A DNA stretch of 15,251 nucleotides, from NCBI GenBank assembly GCA_035544835.1, contig DASZZV010000387.1:1-15251 (forward strand). Direction: 5' to 3'. This DNA comes from DASZZV01 sp035544835. GTDB taxonomy: Bacteria > Acidobacteriota > Thermoanaerobaculia > Gp7-AA8. Of the stretch, positions 6,009-13,968 are shown piece by piece; the stretch's first letter is position 1, and the number at the start of each line of letters is the position of its first letter. The notes under the pieces are model-generated. The model did not search any database. It was not told the origin of the DNA and saw only the letters and a list, made by a program, of their open reading frames with translations. A program made the translations under genes and the position numbers.

Positions 6009-6031
6009 AACGTGTACCCCAAACGTGTACC
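6009..6031. repeat. Direct repeat near tRNA-Gln 3' end (possible integrase arm sites)
   Basis: AACGTGTACC occurs twice (6009-6018 and 6022-6031), a 13-base period. The repeats lie 49-71 bases beyond the 3' end of the tRNA. Paired short repeats in this place are common in elements that integrate into tRNA genes through tyrosine recombinases. No integrase gene is visible, so this would be a remnant. Confidence 0.4.
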
Positions 6032-6079
6032 ATCGATAATTTCAGCTAAATCGATTGCTGCGTAAACTATTGAAAACAT

Positions 6080-6154
6080 TGGCTGGGGAGGAAGGATTCG
6101 AACCTTCGAATGTCGGCTCCAAAGACCGATGCCTTACCACTTGGCGACTCCCCA
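6080..6154 (-). tRNA. tRNA-Gln (anticodon TTG)
   Basis: The minus strand folds as a full cloverleaf. The acceptor arm TGGGGAG pairs with CTCCCCA, the D stem is GCC/GGC, and the anticodon stem TCGGT/GCCGA holds the loop CTTTGGA with anticodon TTG. The T stem GAAGG/CCTTC holds the loop TTCGAAT. The 3' end reads G then an encoded CCA. The tRNA separates the accessory region at lower coordinates from the core-like genes. Confidence 0.95.
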
Positions 6155-6225
6155 GAACGGAGGTTGGTAAGCCCTGAGAACCAGGCTGCGGGCCGTTGAA
6201 ATTCTCGGCGGTGGCGTAGTGTAAC

Positions 6226-6339
6226 GCGAATTGAGAATTGAGAATTGAGAATTGAGAAAGGGACCGACCGTCCCAGGGGTGATTGAACCGTTTTGCTCAG
6301 ACCCCTTTCTCAATTCTCAATTCTCAATTCTCAATTCGC
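6226..6339. repeat. Heptamer inverted repeat, copy A (perfect 37-bp arms)
   Basis: The left arm (6226-6262) and right arm (6303-6339) are perfect reverse complements. Each arm contains four tandem copies of the 7-mer GAATTGA with flanking bases, and a 40-base loop separates them. The sequence lies upstream of ispE and could form a very stable cruciform or RNA hairpin. The same unit recurs at 7218 and 11529. Confidence 0.92.
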
Positions 6340-6352
6340 CTAAAATCCTCCC

Positions 6353-7237
6353 GTGCTGCCTTTCACCGTTTGCTCCTACGCGAAGATCAACTGGATGCTG
6401 CGGGTCCTCTCTCCGCGCCTCGATGGTTACCACGACCTGGAGACCATCTTTCAGACCATCTCCCTGCATGACTCACTCACCTTCAAGGCCAGCTCGTCAT
6501 TAACACTAAACTGCAGCGACAGGACGATCCCGACGGACGAGCGGAATCTCGTGATGCGGGCAGCACGTCTGATGATGGAGCGGTATGAGACGCCGCCCCT
6601 CGAGATCTTCCTGGAAAAGAAGATCCCGGCCGGCGGAGGTCTCGGCGGCGGCTCCTCGAACGCCGCTTCCACTCTGCTGGCCTGTGCACATCTCGCCTCC
6701 CGGAGGCCGACCGACGGTGAGCTCGCCGCCGCCGCTCTGTCACTTGGATCAGACGTTCCCTTTTTTCTGACTGGTGGAACAGCTTACGCCACGAGTCGCG
6801 GTGAGATTCTCCAACCGCTGCCCGATCGCGGCGGGATCCCGCTCCTTCTACTTTTCCCACGCCATCGAGTCTCAACCCCCGAGGCATTCAAGACACTGAA
6901 AGCGATTCGTTCGCAGGGCTCTTCAGCGCCGCGGGCCCGCTCCCCGCTCGGCCTGGATGCCTGCAGAGAGCTACTCGAATCACATCCCGAAAGACTGCTC
7001 AACGATCTCGAGGAACCGGTCTTCAGAATGCGTCCGCTGCTCCTCGAACTGCTGGGCCGATTGCAGCGGACAGAACCGCGCTGGGCCCGCATGTCGGGCT
7101 CGGGGTCGACACTCGCTGCGACCTACGACTATATCGCGACTCGCGATGCAGCAGCCGACGAGCTCGCAGCGCAATGTCCTGTCGCCACATGCGAGACGAT
7201 CACTGCCGCTGAAGCGCAATTGAGAATTGAGAAATAA
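6353..7237 (+). CDS. ispE: 4-diphosphocytidyl-2-C-methyl-D-erythritol kinase
   Basis: IspE phosphorylates CDP-methylerythritol with ATP in the MEP route to isoprenoid precursors. The 294-residue GHMP kinase shows YAKINWMLRVL at residues 9-19 (K11), DGYHDLETIFQ (24-34), the phosphate loop IPAGGGLGGGSSNAA (91-105), LGSDVPFF with the catalytic D134, and the C-terminal MSGSGSTL motif. The length matches the family. It starts at GTG 6353 with no clear Shine-Dalgarno sequence, 13 bases after repeat copy A. The last six residues (QLRIEK) and the stop are encoded by repeat copy B, so the native tail was replaced or extended. ispE often neighbours lolB; here a lolB-like gene converges on it. Confidence 0.96.
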   Translation: MLPFTVCSYAKINWMLRVLSPRLDGYHDLETIFQTISLHDSLTFKASSSLTLNCSDRTIPTDERNLVMRAARLMMERYETPPLEIFLEKKIPAGGGLGGGSSNAASTLLACAHLASRRPTDGELAAAALSLGSDVPFFLTGGTAYATSRGEILQPLPDRGGIPLLLLFPRHRVSTPEAFKTLKAIRSQGSSAPRARSPLGLDACRELLESHPERLLNDLEEPVFRMRPLLLELLGRLQRTEPRWARMSGSGSTLAATYDYIATRDAAADELAAQCPVATCETITAAEAQLRIEK

Positions 7238-7293
7238 AGAGGCGGAATCATCCGGTCTCATTTTCTCAATTCCCAATTCTCAATTCTCAATTC
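7218..7293. repeat. Heptamer inverted repeat, copy B, overlapping the ispE stop
   Basis: The left arm has two GAATTGA-type units (from 7218) running through the ispE stop codon. The right arm (to 7293) has CTCAATTCCCAATTCTCAATTCTCAATTC. The arms are less perfect than in copy A. It lies between the convergent ispE and lolB-like genes and may act as a two-way terminator. Confidence 0.85.
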
Positions 7294-7309
7294 GTTTTCT
7301 CCACCACCC

Positions 7310-8080
7310 TCACCCGAAGAGTTGGCTCAGATCATCCACCCGCTCCCAGTCACTCGTAAGCTGAGGATCACCGATCTTAGCGCCCTCGGTGAAATCCAGA
7401 ACATCGAGTCGCAGAATCTCGCCGCCACTGGCACTGTCCGAGAACGACACCTTCCTCGGGGGAAAGCCGGTGCCGTCGTAGCGCACGACCTTTGTTGAGC
7501 CACCGCCGCGTTTGTCAGGAAGAAGCTGAATCTCGACCAGTCCGGAAGCCGCAGCGATCCCGGTCATCGACCGCATCTGGTAGCGCGCCTCGTTTGCAGT
7601 CGAAACTCCAACCAATTGCCATTCCCCCGGCGCGGGCAGACCGACAGCGAGCCAGAAAAACTCCTGTGCCGTGCTGTCGGGAAGATGGAGAATCGAGGCA
7701 ACATCAGCAAAGGTACCGCGCCAGTAATTCTGATGAATCTCGTCCAGCACGAAGGTGTCGCCGTTCGGTCGCGCATAGATGCCAATAGCCTCGGTCCCGA
7801 GGGGAGTCAGGACGTCGATCTCAACGCTTCCACTGGCGTCCCTGCTGATACGAGCACGCAGCGACGGTGTGCCGGAAATGTGCAACCGCACTAGTGCCGA
7901 CGCAGCCGGTGTTGCATTGCGGCGAGCGATGAGATTCACCCAGGCCTGCTGTGCCGTCGAGGCCTGTTCGGGCTCGGGCTCGTCGGGAGCAACCGTTCGA
8001 CACGACGCAACGGTGAGCAGTAAGAGAAAAATGAGGGACCTGAACGGAAGTGCGTGGGCACTCCCCTTTCCGGTCGGCAT
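7310..8080 (-). CDS. LolB-like outer-membrane lipoprotein
   Basis: The 256-residue precursor has a charged start, a hydrophobic stretch (FRSLIFLLLLTVASC) and a lipobox VASC with C27 as the likely lipidated residue. After a Pro/Glu-rich linker comes a beta-rich domain (ALVRLHISGTPSLRARISRD, SGSVEIDVLTPLGTEAIGIY), as in LolB/LppX-type lipoproteins that carry lipid chains or lipoproteins at the outer membrane. Sequence similarity to true LolB is weak, so the exact role is inferred from fold pattern and from its place beside ispE. Its ATG overlaps the stop of the TPR gene by one base (TGATG), so the two are translated as an operon and probably work together at the cell envelope. Confidence 0.75.
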   Translation of the reverse strand: MPTGKGSAHALPFRSLIFLLLLTVASCRTVAPDEPEPEQASTAQQAWVNLIARRNATPAASALVRLHISGTPSLRARISRDASGSVEIDVLTPLGTEAIGIYARPNGDTFVLDEIHQNYWRGTFADVASILHLPDSTAQEFFWLAVGLPAPGEWQLVGVSTANEARYQMRSMTGIAAASGLVEIQLLPDKRGGGSTKVVRYDGTGFPPRKVSFSDSASGGEILRLDVLDFTEGAKIGDPQLTSDWERVDDLSQLFG

Positions 8081-9972
8081 CAGCGGTTTTTCTCGAGCTC
8101 GGAAATCCTCGAGCGGATCCTGGCCTCGTCCTTCGGCTCCGGCTCGAAGGTGAGCGCGGCTTTCAACGACGCCAGAGCGCGGCCGCGATCGCCAAGCCTA
8201 GCCTGAGCCTCACCCAGGTGCAGACGGACCGTGGCGTCGTGAGGCATCAGCTGCGAGGCGTCGGTCAGATACTTCTTCGCCTCGTCGAACTTGCCGAGCC
8301 GGAAGTAAACCCAGCCGAGCGAATCGAGGAAGGCGGCGTTCCGCGGTTGCAGGCGAACTGCTGTTTCCAGCAGTCCCTCGGCGCGCTGCAGGTTGATACC
8401 CTTGTCGGCCCACATGTAACCGAGGTAATTCAACGTCTGAGCGTGATCGGGATTGGTTTCGAGAATGCGGAGGAATGCCTTCTCGGCGTCAGCGCTCTTC
8501 CCGGCCCGTTCAAAGGTCGCACCGAGCTGGAAGAGCACATCGACATCTTCCGGACTTGCCTGCGCCACCCCTTCGAGCACCCTGACGGCGTCATCGAACG
8601 CCTCAGCCTGCACATAACCTTCGGCTGCAGCCATCGATGAACGCTTTCCGGCCTTGCTCAGGGTCGCCGCGATCTTCGCAGCGGAAGGACGATCGCCCGA
8701 CCGTACCAGGAACTCGATCTCCCGAGCGCGCAGCGATGGCTCGTTCGGAAACTGCTTGCTCAGGGACTCCAGAAACGTAACAGCCTGGCCGTACTTTTTC
8801 TGTTTCTTCCAGGCATCGAGGAGTACAGCAGCGGCCTGCAGATTGGGCTTCCCCTCGACGATGACAATGGCCGAGGCTTCGCGCGCCGCAGCGTCGAAAT
8901 CACCCTGCTTGAGTTGAATCGCCGCCAGCTCCGTCTTGGCCAGGGTGGTAACTTCGGGAGAGAGACGCGGAAGTGTCAGCAGCTGACGGAAGGTCTTGAC
9001 GGCGCCGTCGTAGTCGCGCTGCTCGAACTGACTCAGCCCATAACTGACCAGAAGCTCCGGATCGTCCGGTTTCTCGGCCAGCAACTTGCGGAAGATCGAG
9101 TTGGCCTCGTCATGCTGATCGAGATCGCTCAGAGCCTCGGCAAGAAAAAAGCGGCTTCGCTCGTCCTTCGGATCGACCTTTAGAAGATTGGCGAAGAGCT
9201 GTCGTGCCTTATCGCTCTGACCCGCTCGGAGGTAAAAGAAGGCCTGCTGTCGTTGAAGGTCAACGTTGGCCGGATCCTGAACGACGACCGGCTCAAGCGT
9301 CTCCGCAGCTTTGCCCCACTCCATCTGCTTCTGATAGATGTCGGCCAGTTGAAAGACGGCCGGACCGAAGGTCGGATCCGCTGCGACGACCCGTTCCAGG
9401 TACGTTCGCGACTCGTCACCACGGCCCAGCTTTGTCAGGATCTGAGCGTACTGGTAATTGATGGTTCGATTGTCGGGAGCACGCTCCGAGAGAGTGGAAA
9501 GCACCTTCGCAGCGTCATCCATCTTGTTCGTCGCAGAAAGGATCTGAGCGACGGCGACACCGGTACCGAGATCGTCTGGATTTCCCTTATAGGCGGCCTG
9601 AAGATGAACCAGCGCCTCGTCGACTTTGGAGCGATCACCCGACGACATGTCGAGGAGCACCCGACCGAGGAGTTTCTGGGCTTCGTAGAACTCTGGAAAC
9701 TCATGGGTCACACCGCGAAGGTCGGCCAGCCCTTTCTCGACCTTGTTGGCGTCGAGGAGCATCGAGGCACGCTCATAGCGCAGGACCGGATCGCGGGGTT
9801 GAGCGGCGACGAGTCGATCCATCAAGCTGAGCGCCCGCGTGAAGTCGCCCTCGTCAGCAGCGAGTCGGGCCACCAGGAAAGAGTAAGGATCGGGCTGCGG
9901 TGCCTGAGCGAAGCTCGAGAAGGCCACCAGTGATCCGGCAAGCGTAAGAGTTGCAATACGATTCATTTTCAT
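8080..9972 (-). CDS. Large exported TPR-repeat protein
   Basis: The 630-residue protein has a signal peptide (MKMNRIATLTLAGSLVAFSSFAQA, cleavage likely after AQA) and is then almost wholly tetratricopeptide repeats of about 34 residues, some fifteen or more. Examples are DPYSFLVARLAADEGDFTRAL, NRTINYQYAQILTKLGRGDE and QTLNYLGYMWADKGINLQRA. Such periplasmic TPR solenoids serve as scaffolds in envelope assembly or secretion. The partner is unknown, but coupling to the lolB-like gene suggests a role in lipoprotein handling. Start: the Shine-Dalgarno-like AGGG at 9973-9976 touches the first ATG (9972) and is six bases from the second ATG (9966), so initiation at 9966 is more likely. The gene is divergent from the DUF4388-like gene. 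Confidence 0.88.
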   Translation of the reverse strand: MKMNRIATLTLAGSLVAFSSFAQAPQPDPYSFLVARLAADEGDFTRALSLMDRLVAAQPRDPVLRYERASMLLDANKVEKGLADLRGVTHEFPEFYEAQKLLGRVLLDMSSGDRSKVDEALVHLQAAYKGNPDDLGTGVAVAQILSATNKMDDAAKVLSTLSERAPDNRTINYQYAQILTKLGRGDESRTYLERVVAADPTFGPAVFQLADIYQKQMEWGKAAETLEPVVVQDPANVDLQRQQAFFYLRAGQSDKARQLFANLLKVDPKDERSRFFLAEALSDLDQHDEANSIFRKLLAEKPDDPELLVSYGLSQFEQRDYDGAVKTFRQLLTLPRLSPEVTTLAKTELAAIQLKQGDFDAAAREASAIVIVEGKPNLQAAAVLLDAWKKQKKYGQAVTFLESLSKQFPNEPSLRAREIEFLVRSGDRPSAAKIAATLSKAGKRSSMAAAEGYVQAEAFDDAVRVLEGVAQASPEDVDVLFQLGATFERAGKSADAEKAFLRILETNPDHAQTLNYLGYMWADKGINLQRAEGLLETAVRLQPRNAAFLDSLGWVYFRLGKFDEAKKYLTDASQLMPHDATVRLHLGEAQARLGDRGRALASLKAALTFEPEPKDEARIRSRISELEKNR

Positions 9973-10086
9973 CCCTGGTTCGCAACAGCCGTGCCGTCCC
10001 GACTGTTCCTGCTGTGCTATATATTCGACCGTCTTTCTCGTTGTTCGTTCGAATCGTTACTCCATACTAGTCGTCGGGATTGTCGC

Positions 10087-11523
10087 TTGAGTCTTGAGAG
10101 AATCGAAATCACCCCGTTCACAAACGTGATCGGTGAGATCCTCAGTAACCGCTCCAGCGGCGTGCTGTCGATACTCCATGGGAAAAATCGAAAAGCTCTC
10201 TATTGGGCTCAAGGTGAACTGGTTCTCACTCATTCCTCAGCACCGGAAGAGTCCCTCTCGGCTTTTCTGGAGGCTAAGGGGGTCATCAGTCACCATCAGG
10301 CCGGCTCGCTCGAGACAGCCGATCCGACCGAGATCGTGCTCCGCTTTTTCGAGACCGACTTCGTTCCACCTTCGGCGCGCCAATCCCTTATGCGGGAATG
10401 GATTACGTCGCTGACCATCCCTTTGTTCTCCCTCGATGAAGGAACGATGGCCTTTTCCGAGGAGACGCCAATCGACCCGGAGCGTCGAATGTTTCTTCAA
10501 TCGACGGCCGCGCTGGTCATCGAAGGCATACGTTCGATCTCGAACGGCCTTGTCCTCCGGAGAGGTCTTGGAGACATCAAGAGGGTCATCGATCAGGTCA
10601 AAAGCGCGAGATACGAGCTTCACTCGCTGCCCTTCTCCCCTGCCGAGGCACGGCTCGCTGCTTCTCTCCAGCCCCATGAGGCCATAGAGAGTTTTCTGAA
10701 GCGCTCATCGACCGAGTCCGGCATTGCCGCGAAGACGATGGTAATGATGCTGACGCTGGGGATTGTTGCTGCTGTCATAGAGCAGCAAGCGCCTCAGCGG
10801 CATGAGGTCGAGGATGATTCGCAGAAGGATCTCGCCATTCTGGCCGCGCTCGGCAGCGGGGATCAACGCTCGCTTCACGCCGTGGGACTGGCCAAGCGGG
10901 CCGGGACGCTCGATTTCTATCAGTTTCTCGACCTTCCTCGAGCGGCTACTCGCGGGCAGATCGCGTTGAAGGTCGAAGAGATGAAGAGAAACTACGACCC
11001 CGCCAGATATCCAGCAGTGGTGCGGGAGTCGCTGACGATCATCCAGCGGAGAGCCGACGAGGCACTATCGGTTCTCAACAATGCTCTCAAACGACAGGAG
11101 TACGACAGGCTGCTGATGCATCCCACCGACAAGAGGGACGACTTGTCGATGCAACAGAAGATCACCCGGCGTTCCATCGCTGAACAGAACTATCGCCACG
11201 CCGAAGAGCTCAGCATAAAGGGCGATTACTACGGCGCCATCGTCCTTCTCCGCCAGGCCGTCGACTACGCTCCGGAACATGCCGAGGCCTGGTTCCTGCT
11301 CGGGAGTTGCCAGCAGCGGAACCCTCGCTGGAGACGCGACGCGATGGATAGCCTTCAGAAAGCGGTCTCGATCAACCCCAACCACATCGAGGCCCTGATC
11401 TCTCTCGGCGACTTGTACAAAGCCCACGGCCTGGCCTCGCGCGCCCAAGCCTGCTACGAAGACGTCATGAAGATGGATCCGGAGAACGGTCAGGCTAAGT
11501 CGCGGCTGAAGAATCTGAAGTAG
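10087..11523 (+). CDS. DUF4388-like protein with J-like region and C-terminal TPRs
   Basis: From TTG 10087 the 478-residue protein starts MSLERIEITPFTNVIGEI and continues with SSGVLSILHGKNRKALYWAQGELVLTHS, the pattern of DUF4388 (PATAN-type) domains that report on surface behaviour and signalling. Residues about 276-344 resemble a J domain (DFYQFLDLPRAATRGQI, then EALSVLNNALKRQEYDRLL), but the HPD motif needed to stimulate DnaK is absent (YDPARYP). TPR units fill about 363-473. A hydrophobic stretch at about 214-232 could be a membrane segment. The frame is open back to a GTG at 9991, but the extra 32 residues look non-coding (four Cys, rare codons). The function is probably regulatory and is not known. 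Confidence 0.8.
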   Translation: MSLERIEITPFTNVIGEILSNRSSGVLSILHGKNRKALYWAQGELVLTHSSAPEESLSAFLEAKGVISHHQAGSLETADPTEIVLRFFETDFVPPSARQSLMREWITSLTIPLFSLDEGTMAFSEETPIDPERRMFLQSTAALVIEGIRSISNGLVLRRGLGDIKRVIDQVKSARYELHSLPFSPAEARLAASLQPHEAIESFLKRSSTESGIAAKTMVMMLTLGIVAAVIEQQAPQRHEVEDDSQKDLAILAALGSGDQRSLHAVGLAKRAGTLDFYQFLDLPRAATRGQIALKVEEMKRNYDPARYPAVVRESLTIIQRRADEALSVLNNALKRQEYDRLLMHPTDKRDDLSMQQKITRRSIAEQNYRHAEELSIKGDYYGAIVLLRQAVDYAPEHAEAWFLLGSCQQRNPRWRRDAMDSLQKAVSINPNHIEALISLGDLYKAHGLASRAQACYEDVMKMDPENGQAKSRLKNLK

Positions 11524-11528
11524 AGAGA

Positions 11529-11630
11529 GGCGAATTGAGAATTGAGAATTGAGAATTGAGAAATAAAGACAAGGGCCCGGTGATGCCGGGATCCCTTTCT
11601 CAATTCCCAATTCTCAATTCTCAATTCGCC
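11529..11630. repeat. Heptamer inverted repeat, copy C
   Basis: Left arm (from 11529) and right arm (to 11630) each carry about four GAATTGA-type heptamers and end in matching GGCGAATT/AATTCGCC. The loop contains a small hairpin CCCGG-TGATG-CCGGG (11576-11590). The element starts six bases after the stop of the upstream gene and provides the last three codons and the stop of the convergent hydrolase gene. A two-way terminator role is plausible. Confidence 0.9.
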
Positions 11631-12264
11631 TCTCCGCCACGATCCGGTTCGCCCAGTCCATGATCGTCTCTTCGACGACCTCGACCTGATCCTTGAAGAA
11701 ATGATCGGCGCCGGCGACGACAATCAGCTCTGCTTCCTTGCATGCAGCGGCGAGGACGCCGAGTTTCTCGGCGTCGCCGTGCTCATCTTCGGAGCCCTGA
11801 ATCAGCAGCAGTGGCTTGTCACAATTGCGGAGATAGCCGAGGTCATACTTGTTGATGGGCGCGCCGATGAGAAACATCGCGTCGACGATCGCGCGGGAAC
11901 AGCCAGCGCGGGTGGAGACCCACGACCCGAACGAGAAACCGCCGACGAAAACGGGCAAGCCCGGATGTCGAGCCACGATCCAGTTCAGAGCGGCATCGAA
12001 GTCCCGCTCCTCCCCGACTCCGGCGTCGTGCTTTCCCTGACTCGCCCCGGCGCCGCGAAAGTTGAATCGGATCGTGGCCACATCGGCTCTCTCCAGTCCT
12101 CGCGCGGCACGGAAGACGACCTTGTTGTGAAACGTCCCACCAAAAAGCGGATGAGGATGGCAAATGACTGCCACCGCAACCGGCGTCTCGATATCGCGGT
12201 ACAGCCCTTCGATCCGGCCTGCGTCGGAATGCAGGTCGATCGACCTCAGCGCCCTTGGATTCAA
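11614..12264 (-). CDS. Alpha/beta hydrolase (HPHPxxGG type)
   Basis: The 216-residue protein has HPHPLFGGTFHN (36-47), then FNFRGAGASQG, the nucleophile elbow GGFSFGSW with Ser111, an acidic residue in QGSEDEHG (about 159-160) and the histidine in GADHFF (His188). This is the compact hydrolase family related to dienelactone hydrolases and YfhR-like proteins; substrate unknown. The TTG start at 12264 overlaps the stop of the Rieske gene (TTGA) and has a strong AGGAG five bases upstream, so it is translationally coupled. The C-terminal RIEN and stop codon come from repeat copy C. Confidence 0.88.
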   Translation of the reverse strand: MNPRALRSIDLHSDAGRIEGLYRDIETPVAVAVICHPHPLFGGTFHNKVVFRAARGLERADVATIRFNFRGAGASQGKHDAGVGEERDFDAALNWIVARHPGLPVFVGGFSFGSWVSTRAGCSRAIVDAMFLIGAPINKYDLGYLRNCDKPLLLIQGSEDEHGDAEKLGVLAAACKEAELIVVAGADHFFKDQVEVVEETIMDWANRIVAERRIEN

Positions 12265-12596
12265 TGCATCTCCTCTTCGGTCACGACCGGATGGACTCGG
12301 ACCAGGATCGCGTCGTTTTCGACTCTCACATCATGCCTGACCAGCGACAGCTCAGGGATTCCGCTGTTCACGCCCGTCTCGATATCGAAGGACCACAGGT
12401 GCCACGGGCAAACGATCTCGCCGCCCATGATGTCCCCTTCGGCAAGCGGTCCACCACGATGTGGACAGGAGTTGTCGCTGGCGAAAAACCCTTTGGGAGT
12501 GTGATAGACGGCGATCTTACGCCCTGCCAGCTCGAAAGCCCGCGCACTGTTCAGCGGTACGTCCAGGACGTTAGCCACCATTACGAAGTCGGTCAT
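12261..12596 (-). CDS. Rieske [2Fe-2S] ferredoxin (NirD/biphenyl-dioxygenase ferredoxin type)
   Basis: The 111-residue protein has both cluster-binding boxes, SCPHRGG (C44, H46) and CPWHLWSFD (C63, H66), in a small soluble Rieske fold. It has no signal peptide or membrane anchor, unlike bc1 Rieske subunits. Such proteins deliver electrons to oxygenases or reductases in the cytoplasm. No oxygenase is in the window. It is first in an operon with the alpha/beta hydrolase. The ATG at 12596 has no good Shine-Dalgarno sequence, so it may be leaderless. Confidence 0.93.
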   Translation of the reverse strand: MTDFVMVANVLDVPLNSARAFELAGRKIAVYHTPKGFFASDNSCPHRGGPLAEGDIMGGEIVCPWHLWSFDIETGVNSGIPELSLVRHDVRVENDAILVRVHPVVTEEEMH

Positions 12597-12619
12597 GGCT
12601 GGCGCATTGTAGTAGGAGG

Positions 12620-12647
12620 GATGTCAGATGTCAGATGTCGGATGTCC
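12620..12647. repeat. Four tandem GATGTCN heptamers
   Basis: Units GATGTCA, GATGTCA, GATGTCG and GATGTCC follow one another without gaps, upstream of the Rieske gene. The 7-base period matches that of the GAATTGA repeats although the sequence is unrelated. Confidence 0.9.
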
Positions 12648-12685
12648 GGCCTCGAATGTTTCCCTTAATCGGTCACGGTTGCGTG

Positions 12686-12789
12686 CTTGTCATCCTGAGC
12701 CGCCGCGGCGAAGGATCTCAAGATAAAGCGATCTGAAATTCAGATCCTGCCACTGGAGATCCTTCGCCGCGGCGGCTCAGGATGACAAG
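12686..12789. repeat. Palindrome of the GTCATCCTGAG type with perfect 34-bp arms
   Basis: Arms 12686-12719 and 12756-12789 are perfect reverse complements starting CTTGTCATCCTGAG. The 36-base loop contains its own hairpin GATCTGA-AAT-TCAGATC. A third arm fragment (GGCTCAGGATGACAAG) follows at 12828-12843, and another copy begins at 15207. It lies between the divergent-to-tail ends of the Rieske start and the amrS stop, so it may act as a terminator for amrS. Confidence 0.92.
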
Positions 12790-12862
12790 TACGTTTCCTC
12801 CTCATCGGCGACGCAGCGGCGTTTCCCGGCTCAGGATGACAAGCACCCAACGACTGATCCCC

Positions 12863-13921
12863 TTATCCCCACACCCCGGGGATCACCGTGGCGCAGTCGG
12901 GACACTTCCCTTCGCGAAGATCATTCGAGATCACGCGGAATCCGATCCGGCCGACCACGACCTTGCTGCAGTTCGGACAGTGGGTTCCTTCCAGATCACC
13001 AAAACCTCCCGGAATGTTGCCCGGGTAAACGTAATGAAGGCCGGCCCGACAACCGATCTCGTAGGCACGCAGGAGCGTATTGACGTCGGTGTTGTCGTTC
13101 TCAGTCATCTTGTAGTCCTTGTGAAAAGCGGTGACGTGCCACGGGATATCGACACTGACGCCGGCGATGAATTCGGCGATTTGCGTCAGTTCCTCGTCCG
13201 AGCTGTTGAAGCCTGGGATCACCAGAGTCAGAATCTCGAGCCAGATTTTTCGCTCGTGCAAACTTCTGATGGTGTCGAGTACCGGCTGCAGATGCCCGCC
13301 GAGATGACGATAGTTGCGCTCGCTGAAACTCTTCAGATCGACCTTGTACAGATCGACGTAAGGGGCGATGTAATCGAGCACCTCGGGCGTTCCGTTGCCG
13401 TTGGAGACGTAGGAGCAGACGAAGCCCTCGCGTTTCGCGACCTTGAAGATCTCGACCGCCCACTCCGATGTAATCAACGGCTCGTTGTAGGTGGAGGTGA
13501 TGACGCGGGCGCCGTGACGCCGGGCCAGTTTTACGATATCTGCCGGCTCGAGGTCGGTGGGCTGAACTCCGGAGACCGGATCGCGCAGCGTCTGGGAGGT
13601 CATCCAGTTCTGGCAGTAGCCACACTTGTAATCGCAGCCGAGCATTCCGAATGAGAGAGCTTTCGCACCGGGGTAAGCGTGGAAGAACGGCTTCTTCTCA
13701 ATGGGATCGACCTGCAGTGCGCCAACGTAGCCTCGCGGCACACGGAGGATCCCCCCTTCGTTGTATCGGATCTTGCAGACGCCGGCCATCCCTTCCTGGA
13801 TGCGGCAGCGATGTCCGCAGGCGAAACAGCGAAGCGCGTTGTTGTCGAGCTTCTCGTAAAGCACGCCCTCCGTCGTGCGGCTGGCGAGCGCGTCGCCGAG
13901 GGCAGTCTCGGTAATAGCCAT
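12863..13921 (-). CDS. amrS: AmmeMemoRadiSam system radical SAM enzyme
   Basis: The 352-residue protein has an N-terminal cysteine cluster (CFACGHRC and C49), then the radical SAM triad CDYKCGYC (C96, C100, C103) that binds a [4Fe-4S] cluster, the TYNEPLI and YVSNGN segments, and a C-terminal zinc ribbon with CPNC and CPDC. This order is typical of AmrS, the radical SAM member of the AmmeMemoRadiSam system; relatives are also called pyruvate-formate-lyase-activating-like. The usual partners, Memo-like and AMMECR1 proteins, are not in the window. The substrate is not established. The ATG at 13921 fits the family; no clear Shine-Dalgarno sequence is seen. Confidence 0.93.
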   Translation of the reverse strand: MAITETALGDALASRTTEGVLYEKLDNNALRCFACGHRCRIQEGMAGVCKIRYNEGGILRVPRGYVGALQVDPIEKKPFFHAYPGAKALSFGMLGCDYKCGYCQNWMTSQTLRDPVSGVQPTDLEPADIVKLARRHGARVITSTYNEPLITSEWAVEIFKVAKREGFVCSYVSNGNGTPEVLDYIAPYVDLYKVDLKSFSERNYRHLGGHLQPVLDTIRSLHERKIWLEILTLVIPGFNSSDEELTQIAEFIAGVSVDIPWHVTAFHKDYKMTENDNTDVNTLLRAYEIGCRAGLHYVYPGNIPGGFGDLEGTHCPNCSKVVVGRIGFRVISNDLREGKCPDCATVIPGVWG

Positions 13922-13968
13922 GACAAAAGGAAAAACAAGTCGGAGGGCGCGTTCATTCTACCCGCAGC

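Noticed and set aside
2318..6299. Similar 16-mers GAACCG(C/T)TTTGCTCAG near 2318 and in the loop of repeat copy A
   Set aside because: With one mismatch allowed, such a pair is expected by chance.
6226..6339. Could the heptamer palindrome be a CRISPR array?
   Set aside because: The units are seven bases, tandem without spacers, and mirrored, with no cas genes.
3331..7215. Exact 15-base match CACTGCCGCTGAAGC at 3331-3345 and 7201-7215
   Set aside because: A match this long is near chance level in 15 kb, and the flanks differ.
9991..10086. N-terminal extension of the DUF4388-like gene from GTG 9991
   Set aside because: The 32 extra residues look non-coding and lie in the intergenic space of a divergent gene pair; the family start fits TTG 10087.
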